Origin: Bradyrhizobium sp. CCGB01
Lineage (GTDB): Bacteria > Pseudomonadota > Alphaproteobacteria > Rhizobiales > Xanthobacteraceae
Reading direction: 5' to 3'
NCBI RefSeq assembly: GCF_024199795.1
Contig: NZ_JANADK010000001.1
Span: 7,316,001-7,380,000 of the forward strand
DNA: 64,000 nt
Shown: positions 8,260 to 16,274 of the stretch, piece after piece
Layout of the letters: the number at the start of each line of letters is the position of its first letter
How positions within the stretch are numbered: position 1 is the first letter of the stretch
Translations under genes and position numbers: made by a program
The notes under the pieces: model-generated
What the model was told of the DNA's origin: nothing
What the model saw: the letters and a program-made list of their open reading frames with translations, nothing else
Databases searched by the model: none

Positions 8260-9492
8260 ATGACACGCCAAGAGGCTCGTGACCACGAGCAGCGTGACCA
8301 GGATGCTGCGCTTTCACGACGAACACTTGTCCGGGGACTTGCGCTCGGCGCCGCCGCCACGATGGCCGGCCCCGCGCTGGCCCAGACCGGACCTGCCGCA
8401 CCGCCGACGACCATCACCACCCCACCGCGTGATTTCGGCCCCAACGGCGCACCGACCACCTATTTCTGGGACCCCGATATCATTGCGGTCGATCCCTCCT
8501 TCAACGATCTCGCGCAGCCCAACACCGCGATCAAGCGGCTGCACACCGGCCTGTTGTGGGCCGAGGGCCCGGCCTGGAGCGCGCAGGGCCGGTACCTCTT
8601 GTGGAGCGACATTCCCAACAACCGGCAGATGCGCTGGACCGAGGACGACGGCCGCGTCAGCGTGTTCCGCTCGCCCTCGAACAATTCCAACGGCAACTCG
8701 TTCGACTTCCAGGGCCGCCAGCTCTCCTGCGAACATTTGTCCCGGCGCGTGACGCGCTACGAGCACGACGGCACCGCCACGGTGCTCGCGGACGCCTATC
8801 AGGGCAAGCGGCTGAACTCGCCAAACGACATCGCCGCGCATCCCGACGGCAGCTACTGGTTCACCGACCCGCCCTATGGCGGCCAGCTCTATGAAGGCGA
8901 GCCCGACGTCGCGGGCGGCCCGAGCAATGCAGGCGGCAAGCTCAATCCGCGGATCGGACAGCCGGCCGGCTTCGTCCCGGGCAAGCGCGAGTTGCCCACC
9001 AATTGCTATCGCATCGACCCCTCGGGTCGCATCGACCTCATCGTCACCGAAGAGCAGGTGCCGGATCCCAACGGCCTGTGCTTCTCCCCCGACTACAAGA
9101 AGCTCTACGTCGCCTCGACCGGCAAGGGACCGGGCGACACCGGGCCCGGCGGCAAGGGCGAGATCTTCGTGTTCGACGTCGGCAGCGACAACAAGCTCTC
9201 GGGTCTCAAGAAGTTCAGCGACTGCGTGATCGACGGCGTGAAGTGCGGGCCCGACGGCCTGCGCTGCGACGTCAACGGCAATCTCTGGGCGTCCAGCAAT
9301 GCCGGCCGCGCGGTCGGCTACAGCGGCGTGACGGTGTGGTCGCCGGAGGGCAAGCTGCTCGGCCGCATCCGCCTGCCGGAAGTCTGCGGTAACGTCTGCT
9401 TCGGCGGCCCCAAGCGCAACCGCCTGTTCATGGCCGCGAGCCAGTCGCTCTACGCCGTCTACACCGCGACGCAGGGCGCAGGGCCGGGCTGA
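8260..9492 (+). CDS. SMP-30/gluconolactonase-like protein, Tat-exported
   Basis: The 410-residue product is a six-bladed beta-propeller of the SMP-30/gluconolactonase/LRE family, enzymes that hydrolyse sugar lactones with a bound divalent metal. The N-terminus carries a twin-arginine signal (LSRRTLVRGLALGAAATMAG, cut after ALAQ), so the protein folds before export to the periplasm. Family marks are LLWAEGPAWSAQGRYLLWSD (metal glutamate in the EGP loop), RLNSPNDIAAHPDGSYWFTD (metal asparagine) and CGPDGLRCDVNGNLWASS (metal aspartate region). ATG 8260 is preceded by GGGAGGACGCG. It appears monocistronic. The true lactone substrate cannot be read from the sequence. Confidence 0.88.
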   Translation: MTRQEARDHEQRDQDAALSRRTLVRGLALGAAATMAGPALAQTGPAAPPTTITTPPRDFGPNGAPTTYFWDPDIIAVDPSFNDLAQPNTAIKRLHTGLLWAEGPAWSAQGRYLLWSDIPNNRQMRWTEDDGRVSVFRSPSNNSNGNSFDFQGRQLSCEHLSRRVTRYEHDGTATVLADAYQGKRLNSPNDIAAHPDGSYWFTDPPYGGQLYEGEPDVAGGPSNAGGKLNPRIGQPAGFVPGKRELPTNCYRIDPSGRIDLIVTEEQVPDPNGLCFSPDYKKLYVASTGKGPGDTGPGGKGEIFVFDVGSDNKLSGLKKFSDCVIDGVKCGPDGLRCDVNGNLWASSNAGRAVGYSGVTVWSPEGKLLGRIRLPEVCGNVCFGGPKRNRLFMAASQSLYAVYTATQGAGPG

Positions 9493-9516
9493 GGCGGCAC
9501 GGAGCGGATCACGACA

Positions 9517-9543
9517 CGGCGCCGGCGTACCTCGCCGGCGCCG
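9517..9543 (+). terminator. GC-rich stem-loop after the gluconolactonase gene
   Basis: CGGCGCCGGCG and CGCCGGCGCCG form an 11-pair stem with a five-base loop (TACCT), 25 bases past the stop codon. No T-run follows on either side, so it may act as a weak or factor-dependent terminator or protect the mRNA end. Confidence 0.4.
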
Positions 9544-9579
9544 AATGATGCTGCATCGCTCGTTTGAGGCGACCCGGCA

Positions 9580-11469
9580 TTATGTCCATTCGTGATGATG
9601 CATCTCATACTGCTTTACGCCCAGCAGGTCGATGGTCTCGGAGCCGACCTGCAACAGTGTTCCGCCATGATGATCAGATGATTTTGTGACGTGAACGTCG
9701 TTTGAAAATTGCAGTTTGTCCTGTTTGGGATCGAAGTCGGTGATGACCGCGGTGTTGTGCTTACCTGCGAGTTCAGCAAGGTCGAATACGAATGTGTCGA
9801 CACCGGCACCTCCGGTCATGGTCATGCGGCCGGGCGCGGCGACCAGCGTGTCATCGAGATCTCCGCCAGTCAGGATATCCATGCCGGGAGATCCGACCAC
9901 AAGCTGCGCCATGCCTGATGCGGCCTCTTCTCCGGTCGGGTCTACGCCGCCCAGCGTGCCGCTGTGCCGCTCGGTGGCGACGAAGGCATCGCTCTGCATC
10001 GCAGTGGTATCGGTGTCGCGCAGAATGAGGTCCGACAGCGTGGTGTTCTTTATCTCGTTCAGGGTCTGCTTGTCGAAGCCCTGGTTCTCGAAGTAGTAGC
10101 GATCGCCGTCGCGCAAAGCGGTGAACTGGTCGGCGATGATTTTTCCGAAGGTGGGCCCGATGACGGCTCCTGCCGCATGATCCTCAGCCAGTCCACCGGC
10201 CCACAAATCGACGGCATCGATCGAACCATAGGCTTCCTCGAACGCTGCTGCCGTCGCCGGGTCAGAGCTGAACTGATCGAAGCTGGTGTAAGGCGCAAGC
10301 CCCAGCGCCTCCCGGGTTTGGTTCAGTGTACCTAGCCCAAGATCATGGCCGCGTTGGATGTTGATCGCTGCCAGATCCATGCTGTCCGGAGGATCGAACA
10401 GGAGGTTTCGCAAGCCATCAACAATGTGAGCGTCCAGCGGGTTGGCCAGATCCCCCGACAGATGCCGCAGCAGGCCATCCGCACCAGTCGCCTTGAACGT
10501 CGCCGTGTCTTCGAAGAACGATTGCGCCAGCGTCTGCTCCGACGTGAAGGCACCCAGATTGCTGGTCGCACTGATTTCGTCGGAGACGATGGAGTGACCG
10601 AAGCGAAAGGCCGCACCGGCAAACTCTTCGGTGATCCGCGCGTCCGCCGTGCGATCATAGCCGTGGTATGGCTTGATGGCGTCCTCGCCCAACAGATGCG
10701 GCAGGAACTCGTTGTAGGTGATGTTGACCATCTCGGCCGTGGTGATGGCCTTGGCTGTCTCGTAGAGCTTGTCGCCGCTCCAGTTCGGATGGTCCTCCTG
10801 CAGTCGATCGACCTGGTAATTGTGCTCGCGCACAAACAAGACTTGCAAGGCGGTCAGGTCGGGATTCTCCTGCGCCCGCACGTCACCGGCCGCAAAGACA
10901 TTCCCGTGCTCGGTCTCGACGATCGGGAGATTGTCTCCCGCCGACACCTTCATATGGCCGTCGGCCGTTCGCAGGCTCGCTGCGGTGGCCGCGTCGGAAC
11001 CGTAGATCTGCGATCCGTCCAGCCAACCCGTCACCGTGTTGATCGCGGCCGCCGGATGCCCGGTGCCCCCCGTCGCAGGATCGATCGCCACCCGCGTCAA
11101 CGGGATCATGCTGCCGGGCGGCAGAAATTCATCATCAGCAGGGACCTTGATCGAGATATCATCCGTGCCTATGCCCTCCTTCTGCAGATCCAGATCGTGA
11201 TCGATGAACTGGCCCCACGCATACATCATGCCTGACAGCGCGACGCCGGCATCATCCACCAGATGTGGGCCTTCCTCGTCATCGCCAACTTCCGTCTGCG
11301 CCACGACAATGTTGCTGATCTCGCGCGGATTCGGCCCCGGCGTCATTTCATTGACCCCATCGACGAAATTTGCCGGCCCCAGCCGAGCAAAGTCGGTGTC
11401 GGCCTGGTTCAAGGTGGGATCCGCACGATTGTTGTTGGAGCCGTCGATGCTGCGGAATCTGAGCGCCAT
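9580..11469 (-). CDS. Animal-type haem peroxidase with RTX-like C-terminus
   Basis: The 629-residue protein belongs to the animal haem peroxidase superfamily (myeloperoxidase-like). The catalytic set is complete: WGQFIDHDL gives Gln87, Asp90 (haem ester position), distal His91 and Asp92 (calcium site). GDVRAQENPDL gives the catalytic Arg198 and Glu201 (second haem ester position), and FRFGHSIV gives the proximal His292. After residue about 530 the chain changes to Gly/Asp-rich segments (DILTGGDLDDTLV, TMTGGAGVDTFVFDL, ITDFDPKQDKLQF), a degenerate RTX calcium-binding tail. No signal peptide is present, so type I secretion is likely. GGGGAGG lies eight bases before ATG 11469. It is divergent from the FAD oxidoreductase. 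The calls rest on alignment by eye to myeloperoxidase. Confidence 0.92.
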   Translation of the reverse strand: MALRFRSIDGSNNNRADPTLNQADTDFARLGPANFVDGVNEMTPGPNPREISNIVVAQTEVGDDEEGPHLVDDAGVALSGMMYAWGQFIDHDLDLQKEGIGTDDISIKVPADDEFLPPGSMIPLTRVAIDPATGGTGHPAAAINTVTGWLDGSQIYGSDAATAASLRTADGHMKVSAGDNLPIVETEHGNVFAAGDVRAQENPDLTALQVLFVREHNYQVDRLQEDHPNWSGDKLYETAKAITTAEMVNITYNEFLPHLLGEDAIKPYHGYDRTADARITEEFAGAAFRFGHSIVSDEISATSNLGAFTSEQTLAQSFFEDTATFKATGADGLLRHLSGDLANPLDAHIVDGLRNLLFDPPDSMDLAAINIQRGHDLGLGTLNQTREALGLAPYTSFDQFSSDPATAAAFEEAYGSIDAVDLWAGGLAEDHAAGAVIGPTFGKIIADQFTALRDGDRYYFENQGFDKQTLNEIKNTTLSDLILRDTDTTAMQSDAFVATERHSGTLGGVDPTGEEAASGMAQLVVGSPGMDILTGGDLDDTLVAAPGRMTMTGGAGVDTFVFDLAELAGKHNTAVITDFDPKQDKLQFSNDVHVTKSSDHHGGTLLQVGSETIDLLGVKQYEMHHHEWT

Positions 11470-11694
11470 GGTTTACCCTCCCCGTAGAGTGTTCCCCCCA
11501 GCGCCCGCTCAATTGGCCGCTTGCGGCATGACGCTTTTGTGATTCTTTGTGACGCTCGCATGATCGTTGAGTGACGACATCCGATATACGACAGAATTGC
11601 ACCTCTAGCGGCGCAGCGGCAATCTCGGCCTGAACGATCGCGCCGAACAGGCGATGTTGCGCAAATCAGCGCAGCACTATCCAAGGAACAATCC

Positions 11695-12798
11695 ATGCGC
11701 GTCATCATCTGCGGCGGCGGCGTGATCGGGGCCTGCACCGCGCTATATCTCCGCCGGCTCGGCGCTGACGTCATCATCGTGGAGCGGACCGAGGTCGCGG
11801 CCGCCGCGTCCGGCAAGGCCGGCGGCTTCCTGGCGCGCGACTGGTGCGCAGGCTCGCCGCTCGATGCGCTGGCGCGGCACAGCTTTGCGCTTCATAAGCA
11901 ACTCCGCGATGAGATCGCAGGCGATTGGGACTATCGTCCGATGAACGCTTATAGCGGCTTTGTTGCTTCCGATGGCGATGCGCGGCGGGATGCACCATCC
12001 GCGCTCGGCTGGCTCAGCGACGGCGTCGCCATTGCCCAGCGCATCGGAACAGTGGAGACGACCGCGATCGTTCATCCCCGCAAGTTCACGTCGGCCGTGA
12101 TGAACGCAGCACTCGCGCAAGGCGCCGAGCTTCGTGCAGGCCGCGTCACCGGCATCGCGCGCGATGCGAATGGCACGACCGCGACGGGTGTCGAGGTCGA
12201 AGGCAGCGTCGTCAAGGCCGATGCCGTCGTGATCGCGATGGGGCCATGGTCGCTGCTCGCGGCACAATGGATGAACCTGCCCGCGGTCTATGGCCAGCGC
12301 AGCCCGAGCATCGTGTACGACATCGGCCCCAACGTGCCGGCCGATGCGTTGTTCCTGGAGTATGACGAGGACGGCAGCGCCGTGTCGATCGAAGTCTTTC
12401 CACGCGCCGACGGCAGCACGCATATCACGGCACTCTCAGACATCGCGCCGCTGCCGCTCGATCCGGCTGCGGTGACGCCGGATCAGGACGCGATTGCGCG
12501 CCTGCAAACCATGTCCGAGCGGCTGTCGCCGCTGTTCGATCCTGCGAAGATCATCGCACGGCAGGCCTGCTTCCGTCCGGTGACACAGGACGGCTTGCCG
12601 CTGATCGGCAAGGTCCCGCAAAGTGAAGGCCTCTATGTTGCGACCGGACACAATGTGTGGGGCATCCTGAATGCGCCCGCCACCGGCGAGGCCATGGCGC
12701 AACTGATCGCCGAGGGTGCAACGCGCGAGGTCGCTCTCTCGCCATTCGATCCAGCCCGGCTTCAGCCGCTCGATCCTGCGCTGCTGCAAGCACGCTGA
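11695..12798 (+). CDS. FAD-dependent oxidoreductase (DAO family)
   Basis: The 367-residue protein has an N-terminal Rossmann dinucleotide-binding motif (IICGGGVIGACTALYLRRLG, then VIIVE for the FAD ribose) and the C-terminal TGHNVWGILNAPATGEAMAQ segment that closes around FAD in the D-amino-acid-oxidase/glycine-oxidase family. The SGKAGGFLARDWC stretch after the first motif resembles the eukaryotic TDA3/FOXRED-like subgroup rather than true D-amino-acid dehydrogenases. It has no signal peptide and should act in the cytoplasm. The start ATG 11695 follows CAAGGAACAATCC. It stands alone. Substrate is unknown; oxidation of an amine or amino acid is the family expectation. Confidence 0.82.
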   Translation: MRVIICGGGVIGACTALYLRRLGADVIIVERTEVAAAASGKAGGFLARDWCAGSPLDALARHSFALHKQLRDEIAGDWDYRPMNAYSGFVASDGDARRDAPSALGWLSDGVAIAQRIGTVETTAIVHPRKFTSAVMNAALAQGAELRAGRVTGIARDANGTTATGVEVEGSVVKADAVVIAMGPWSLLAAQWMNLPAVYGQRSPSIVYDIGPNVPADALFLEYDEDGSAVSIEVFPRADGSTHITALSDIAPLPLDPAAVTPDQDAIARLQTMSERLSPLFDPAKIIARQACFRPVTQDGLPLIGKVPQSEGLYVATGHNVWGILNAPATGEAMAQLIAEGATREVALSPFDPARLQPLDPALLQAR

Positions 12799-12820
12799 GC
12801 TGATTGAGTTGCTCTTTCTT

Positions 12821-12907
12821 GTAGCCCGGATGGAGCGAAGCGAAATCCGGGGACTTCGTTGCCGCTTGGCGCGAACCCCGGATTGCGCTTCGCTCCATCC
12901 GGGCTAC
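12821..12907. repeat. Long palindromic repeat (REP-like), bradyrhizobial type
   Basis: Two 32-base arms (12821-12852 and 12876-12907) match as inverted repeats at 31 of 32 positions, starting GTAGCCCGGATGGAGCGAAG. The 23-base middle is unpaired. This palindrome is widespread between genes in Bradyrhizobium genomes as I recall them. It lies between the FAD oxidoreductase and the next operon and could serve as a transcription barrier. Confidence 0.85.
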
Positions 12908-13048
12908 GAGCTGATCAGCAACATGGACGCATGCCCACCGACGAAATCTGCATGCCTGCGCGCGAAACGGGTCCAGCAGCTCTCCTGCCCGCAATTTGCG
13001 CAGCGCTAGACTTTAGTCCGTCTCTCACAATCCTGAACGCGGTTTCAC

Positions 13049-13076
13049 TTGCCGAGAATGTCGTCGCCGTTATAGT
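13049..13076 (+). promoter_or_regulatory. Candidate sigma-70-type promoter of the liv-type operon
   Basis: TTGCCG (13049-13054) and TATAGT (13071-13076) are separated by 16 bases and lie about 50 bases before the start codon of the first binding-protein gene. The -10 is close to consensus; the -35 matches in four of six positions. Confidence 0.45.
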
Positions 13077-13123
13077 TGCGACACAATGGCTCACAAGAGG
13101 CCTGTTCAAAGGGAGAGAACAAC

Positions 13124-14368
13124 ATGAAAAAACGACTCTCTGTTGCATTGCGAATAGCGCTCGGTGCGGCCGCGGCCGGTGCGCTAATGGGAGCACCAGG
13201 CGCGGCACTTGCGGCTGATCCGCTTCGGATCGGCGTGATCGCGGAAGCGCAGGCGATTGCCGGCGCCTCGATTCCGCAGGCAGCGCAGCTCGCCGCGGAC
13301 GAGATCAACGCCAATGGCGGCGTCGACGGTCGCAAGATCGAGATCATCTCCTACGACAATCATTCCTCCTCGGCGGATTCCGTGCGTGCGTTCCAGCGCG
13401 CGGTGAACGAGGACAAGGTCAACGCGGTCATCGCCAGCTATATCAGCGAGGTCGTGCTGGCGCTGGAGCCCTGGGCCTCGCGGCTGAAGACGCCGTTCGT
13501 GACGCCGGGCGCCGCCTCCAACGAGATCAGCAAGAGCGTTCATGCCGACTACGAGAAGAACAAATACACCTTCCACGGCTATCTGACCTCGGCCGCGCTG
13601 GCACTCTCGGTCTGCGACGGCGCCAAGGACCTCCTCGTCGACAAGATGCACATGAAGACGGCAGTCATCATGAGCGAGGACGCCGCCTGGACCAAGCCGC
13701 TCGACGTCGGCTACGAGGAATGCCTGCCCAAGATCGGGCTGAAGGTCCTCGACCACATCCGCTTCTCGCCTGACACCACCGACTTCACGCCGATCTTCAA
13801 TAAGATCGAGGGCTCCAAGCCCGACGTGATCATCACGGGCATCTCCCATGTCGGCGTGCAGCCGACGGTGCAGTGGAAGAACCAGCAGGTGCCGATCCCG
13901 ATGTTCGGCATCTCTTCGCAGGCGACCAACGAGACCTTCGGCAAGGACACCAACCAGGCGGCCGAAGGCGTGCTCTACCAGGGCGTCTCCGGGCCCGGCG
14001 TCGCGGTGACGCCGAAATCGGTGCCGTTCGCGGAAGCCTTCAAGAAGAAGTTCGGCAATTATCCGTCCTATGCCGGCTACACCGCCTATGACGAGGTCTA
14101 CTACATCGCCGATGCCGTGAAGCGCGCCGGCGCGACCGACGCCGACAAGCTCGTCGCCGCACTCGAGAAGACCGACTGGGAAGGCACGATCGGCCGCGTC
14201 CAGTTCTACGGCAAGGACGATCCCTTCACCCACTCGATCAAATACGGCAAGGGCCTGATCACCGGGCTGATGCTGCAATGGCAGGACGGCAAGCAGAGCG
14301 CGGTCTGGCCCAAGGACGTCGCCAAGGTCGACGTCAAGTTCCCGAGCTTCATCAAGCTCAGCAACTAG
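13124..14368 (+). CDS. Branched-chain-amino-acid-type ABC binding protein 1
   Basis: This periplasmic receptor has 414 residues and a clear signal peptide (about residues 1-28, cut after ALAA). It belongs to the LivK/Peripla_BP_6 family: RIGVIAEAQAIAGASIPQAAQ at the mature start, AADEINANGGVDGRKIEII, and an Asp-Tyr-Asp-Asn/Ser-Ser segment that lines the ligand cleft. ATG 13124 is chosen over an upstream in-frame ATG because GGGAGAG precedes it and the signal peptide begins there. It is first in an operon with two permeases, a fused ATPase and a close paralogue of itself. The two copies align almost without gaps with about three quarters of residues identical by eye. Ligand unknown; amides, amino acids and aromatic acids are all known for this class. 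Confidence 0.9.
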   Translation: MKKRLSVALRIALGAAAAGALMGAPGAALAADPLRIGVIAEAQAIAGASIPQAAQLAADEINANGGVDGRKIEIISYDNHSSSADSVRAFQRAVNEDKVNAVIASYISEVVLALEPWASRLKTPFVTPGAASNEISKSVHADYEKNKYTFHGYLTSAALALSVCDGAKDLLVDKMHMKTAVIMSEDAAWTKPLDVGYEECLPKIGLKVLDHIRFSPDTTDFTPIFNKIEGSKPDVIITGISHVGVQPTVQWKNQQVPIPMFGISSQATNETFGKDTNQAAEGVLYQGVSGPGVAVTPKSVPFAEAFKKKFGNYPSYAGYTAYDEVYYIADAVKRAGATDADKLVAALEKTDWEGTIGRVQFYGKDDPFTHSIKYGKGLITGLMLQWQDGKQSAVWPKDVAKVDVKFPSFIKLSN

Positions 14369-14375
14369 CAGGAAC

Positions 14376-14402
14376 AGCTCCCGGGACCACCTCCCGGGAG
14401 CT
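14376..14402 (+). other. Intercistronic stem-loop between binding protein and permease
   Basis: AGCTCCCGGGA (14376-14386) and TCCCGGGAGCT (14392-14402) form an 11-pair stem around CCACC, eight bases after the stop codon. No T-run follows. Stems in this place often protect the binding-protein mRNA or reduce read-through so that the receptor is made in excess over the membrane subunits. Confidence 0.6.
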
Positions 14403-14470
14403 TCCACATGCGGCTCTCCGCAGCACCTTCCCTCAAAGCGGCAGTTTGACTGCCACGCGGCCAATCATCA

Positions 14471-15346
14471 ATGCGAGCTTTCCAGATCTTGATCGATGGC
14501 TTTGCCATCAGCGCCCTCTACGCTCTCGGTGCCACCGGCTTCACCCTCATCTTCGGCGTCTCCGGCGTGCTCAACCTCTCCCATGGTGCCATCATGGTGG
14601 CCGCAGCGGTGGCGGCCTGGGCCGCGGCCAGCGTGCTCAATGTCGGCACCTATGCCGGTGCACTGATCGGCGTCGGGGTCGCCCTCCTCACCGCCTTCGC
14701 GACCTATTTCGCGGTGGTGAAGCCGATCCAGGATTCCCGGCGTATCCCCAATGAGGAGAAGGAGATCTTCGTCCTCACCGGCACGTTGCTCTGGGGCATC
14801 ATGATCCAGGAGCTGATCGCCTACTTCTTCACCAACAACGCCAAGACCGTGCTGCCGATCGTCGAGGGCGTCGTCGAGATCCTCGGCGTCCGCACGCCGA
14901 AGAACGAGATTTTTACGGCGATCGTGTGCTGCCTCGTCATCGCGCTGCTGTGGCTCCTGGTGAACCGCACCCGCACCGGCAAGGCGGTGCTGGCGGCCTC
15001 GATGAACCCGCGCGGCGTCACCCTGCTCGGGCTCGAGCTCACCAACATCTACATCGTGGTCTGGGGAATCTACGGCATCCTCGCCGGCATCGCCGGTGTG
15101 CTGCTCGGCATGTTCTTGGGGGTCAGCTCCTACAGCGTCGGACCGCTGACGGCGAGCGCGTTCTCGATCGTCGTGCTCGGCGGTCTCGGCAGCGTCTCCG
15201 GTTCGCTGATCGCCGCCTTCGTGGTCGGCTATCTCGAGACGCTGACGGCCTATCTGGTCTCGCCGGCCTATCGCACCATTCCCGCACTGCTGCTGCTCGT
15301 GTTCGTCATGTATATCCGGCCCCAGGGCCTTCTGGGGAGGCGCTGA
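14471..15346 (+). CDS. LivH-type ABC transporter permease
   Basis: The 291-residue inner-membrane protein is very hydrophobic with about eight transmembrane helices and matches the LivH branch of the BPD_transp_2 permeases: ILIDGFAISALYALGATGFT at the N-terminus, GVLNLSHGAIMVAAA, and the ATPase-contact region NRTRTGKAVLAASMNPRGV. The C-terminal SIVVLGGLGSVSGSLIAAFV and IRPQGLLGRR are typical. It starts about 100 bases after the binding protein, without a strong ribosome site, and its stop is one base before the next ATG, so it is translated together with the LivM-type partner. Confidence 0.9.
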   Translation: MRAFQILIDGFAISALYALGATGFTLIFGVSGVLNLSHGAIMVAAAVAAWAAASVLNVGTYAGALIGVGVALLTAFATYFAVVKPIQDSRRIPNEEKEIFVLTGTLLWGIMIQELIAYFFTNNAKTVLPIVEGVVEILGVRTPKNEIFTAIVCCLVIALLWLLVNRTRTGKAVLAASMNPRGVTLLGLELTNIYIVVWGIYGILAGIAGVLLGMFLGVSSYSVGPLTASAFSIVVLGGLGSVSGSLIAAFVVGYLETLTAYLVSPAYRTIPALLLLVFVMYIRPQGLLGRR

Positions 15347-15347
15347 G

Positions 15348-16274
15348 ATGTCCACCTTCTTTACCTCGCGCCTGTTCTTCATCTCGCTCGCGCTCGTCGT
15401 CATCGCGGCAACGCTGCCGCTCTACGTCTCCGGCTATGTGCTGGGCCTGCTCACCGTCGCGTTTTACTTCGGCGTGTTCGCAATGGCCTGGGACCTGTTG
15501 TTCGGCTTCGCCGGCGAAGTGAATTTCGGCCCGACCTTCCTGATCGGCGTCGGCGCCTACACCGCCGGCATCCTCAACGCCCAATTCGGCTGGTCGGTTT
15601 ATCCCTGCATCGTGCTGGGAGCACTCGCCTCCGTCATCGCCGGCCTGGTGCTGGCGCTGCCGGCGCTGCGGGTGCGCGGGCCCTATTTCGGCCTGACCAC
15701 GCTGGTCGCGGTCTTGATGCTGCAAAACTTCATCGTCGTGTTCGCCGATCTCACCGGCGGCGAGATCGGCCTCACCATCCCCGATGTCATCACGATCAAT
15801 GCCGGCGCCAATTACTGGATCGCACTCGGATTCATGACGATCTCGGCGGCGATCCTGTACGGCCTGTCGCAATCGCCGATTGGCCTCGTGCTCCAGGCCA
15901 GCGGCCAGGACCCGGTGCAGGCCGGCGCGCTCGGCTTCAACATCATCAAGCACAAGCTTGCCGCGTTCATCGTCAGCGCGTTCTTCTCGGGGCTATCAGG
16001 CGCGCTGCTGGTGTTCTACTTCGGTACCGCCTCGGTCGGCACCGTCGTCGACGTCGCGGTCGGCGTGAACGTCATCGTCTCGGCCGTGCTCGGCGGCCGG
16101 CGCACCGTGCTCGGCGCGGCGCTGGGCGCGATCTTCCTGATCGTCGCCGGCGAATTCCTGCGGCCGACCGGCGAGCTCGCGACCTTCATCGTCTCGGCGG
16201 TCGCCCTGCTCGTCGTGCTGTTCTTCCCCGGCGGCTTCCTCGGAGCGGCCCTCTCGCGTGAGGCACGCTCGTGA
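15348..16274 (+). CDS. LivM-type ABC transporter permease
   Basis: This second permease has 308 residues and about eight to nine transmembrane helices. Family marks are AWDLLFGFAGEVNFGPTFLI near residues 45-65, LALPALRVRGPYFGLTTLVA, and FSGLSGALLVFYFGTASVG. The SPIGLVLQASGQDPVQAGALG segment faces the ATPase. With the LivH-type protein it forms the membrane channel of the importer. The start ATG 15348 overlaps the tail of livH, and its TGA overlaps the start of the ATPase gene, so the genes are tightly coupled. The conserved SGxxGxxSxG motif common in LivM appears here as FGFAGEVNFG. Confidence 0.9.
   Translation: MSTFFTSRLFFISLALVVIAATLPLYVSGYVLGLLTVAFYFGVFAMAWDLLFGFAGEVNFGPTFLIGVGAYTAGILNAQFGWSVYPCIVLGALASVIAGLVLALPALRVRGPYFGLTTLVAVLMLQNFIVVFADLTGGEIGLTIPDVITINAGANYWIALGFMTISAAILYGLSQSPIGLVLQASGQDPVQAGALGFNIIKHKLAAFIVSAFFSGLSGALLVFYFGTASVGTVVDVAVGVNVIVSAVLGGRRTVLGAALGAIFLIVAGEFLRPTGELATFIVSAVALLVVLFFPGGFLGAALSREARS

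Noticed and set aside
10345..11235. 296-codon plus-strand frame opposite the peroxidase
   Set aside because: No domain or ribosome site; the peroxidase active-site residues prove the minus strand.
14468..15403. 311-codon minus-strand frame opposite the LivH-type gene
   Set aside because: The product is an Asp/Glu/Arg/His-rich low-complexity chain, the usual mirror of a hydrophobic membrane protein gene.
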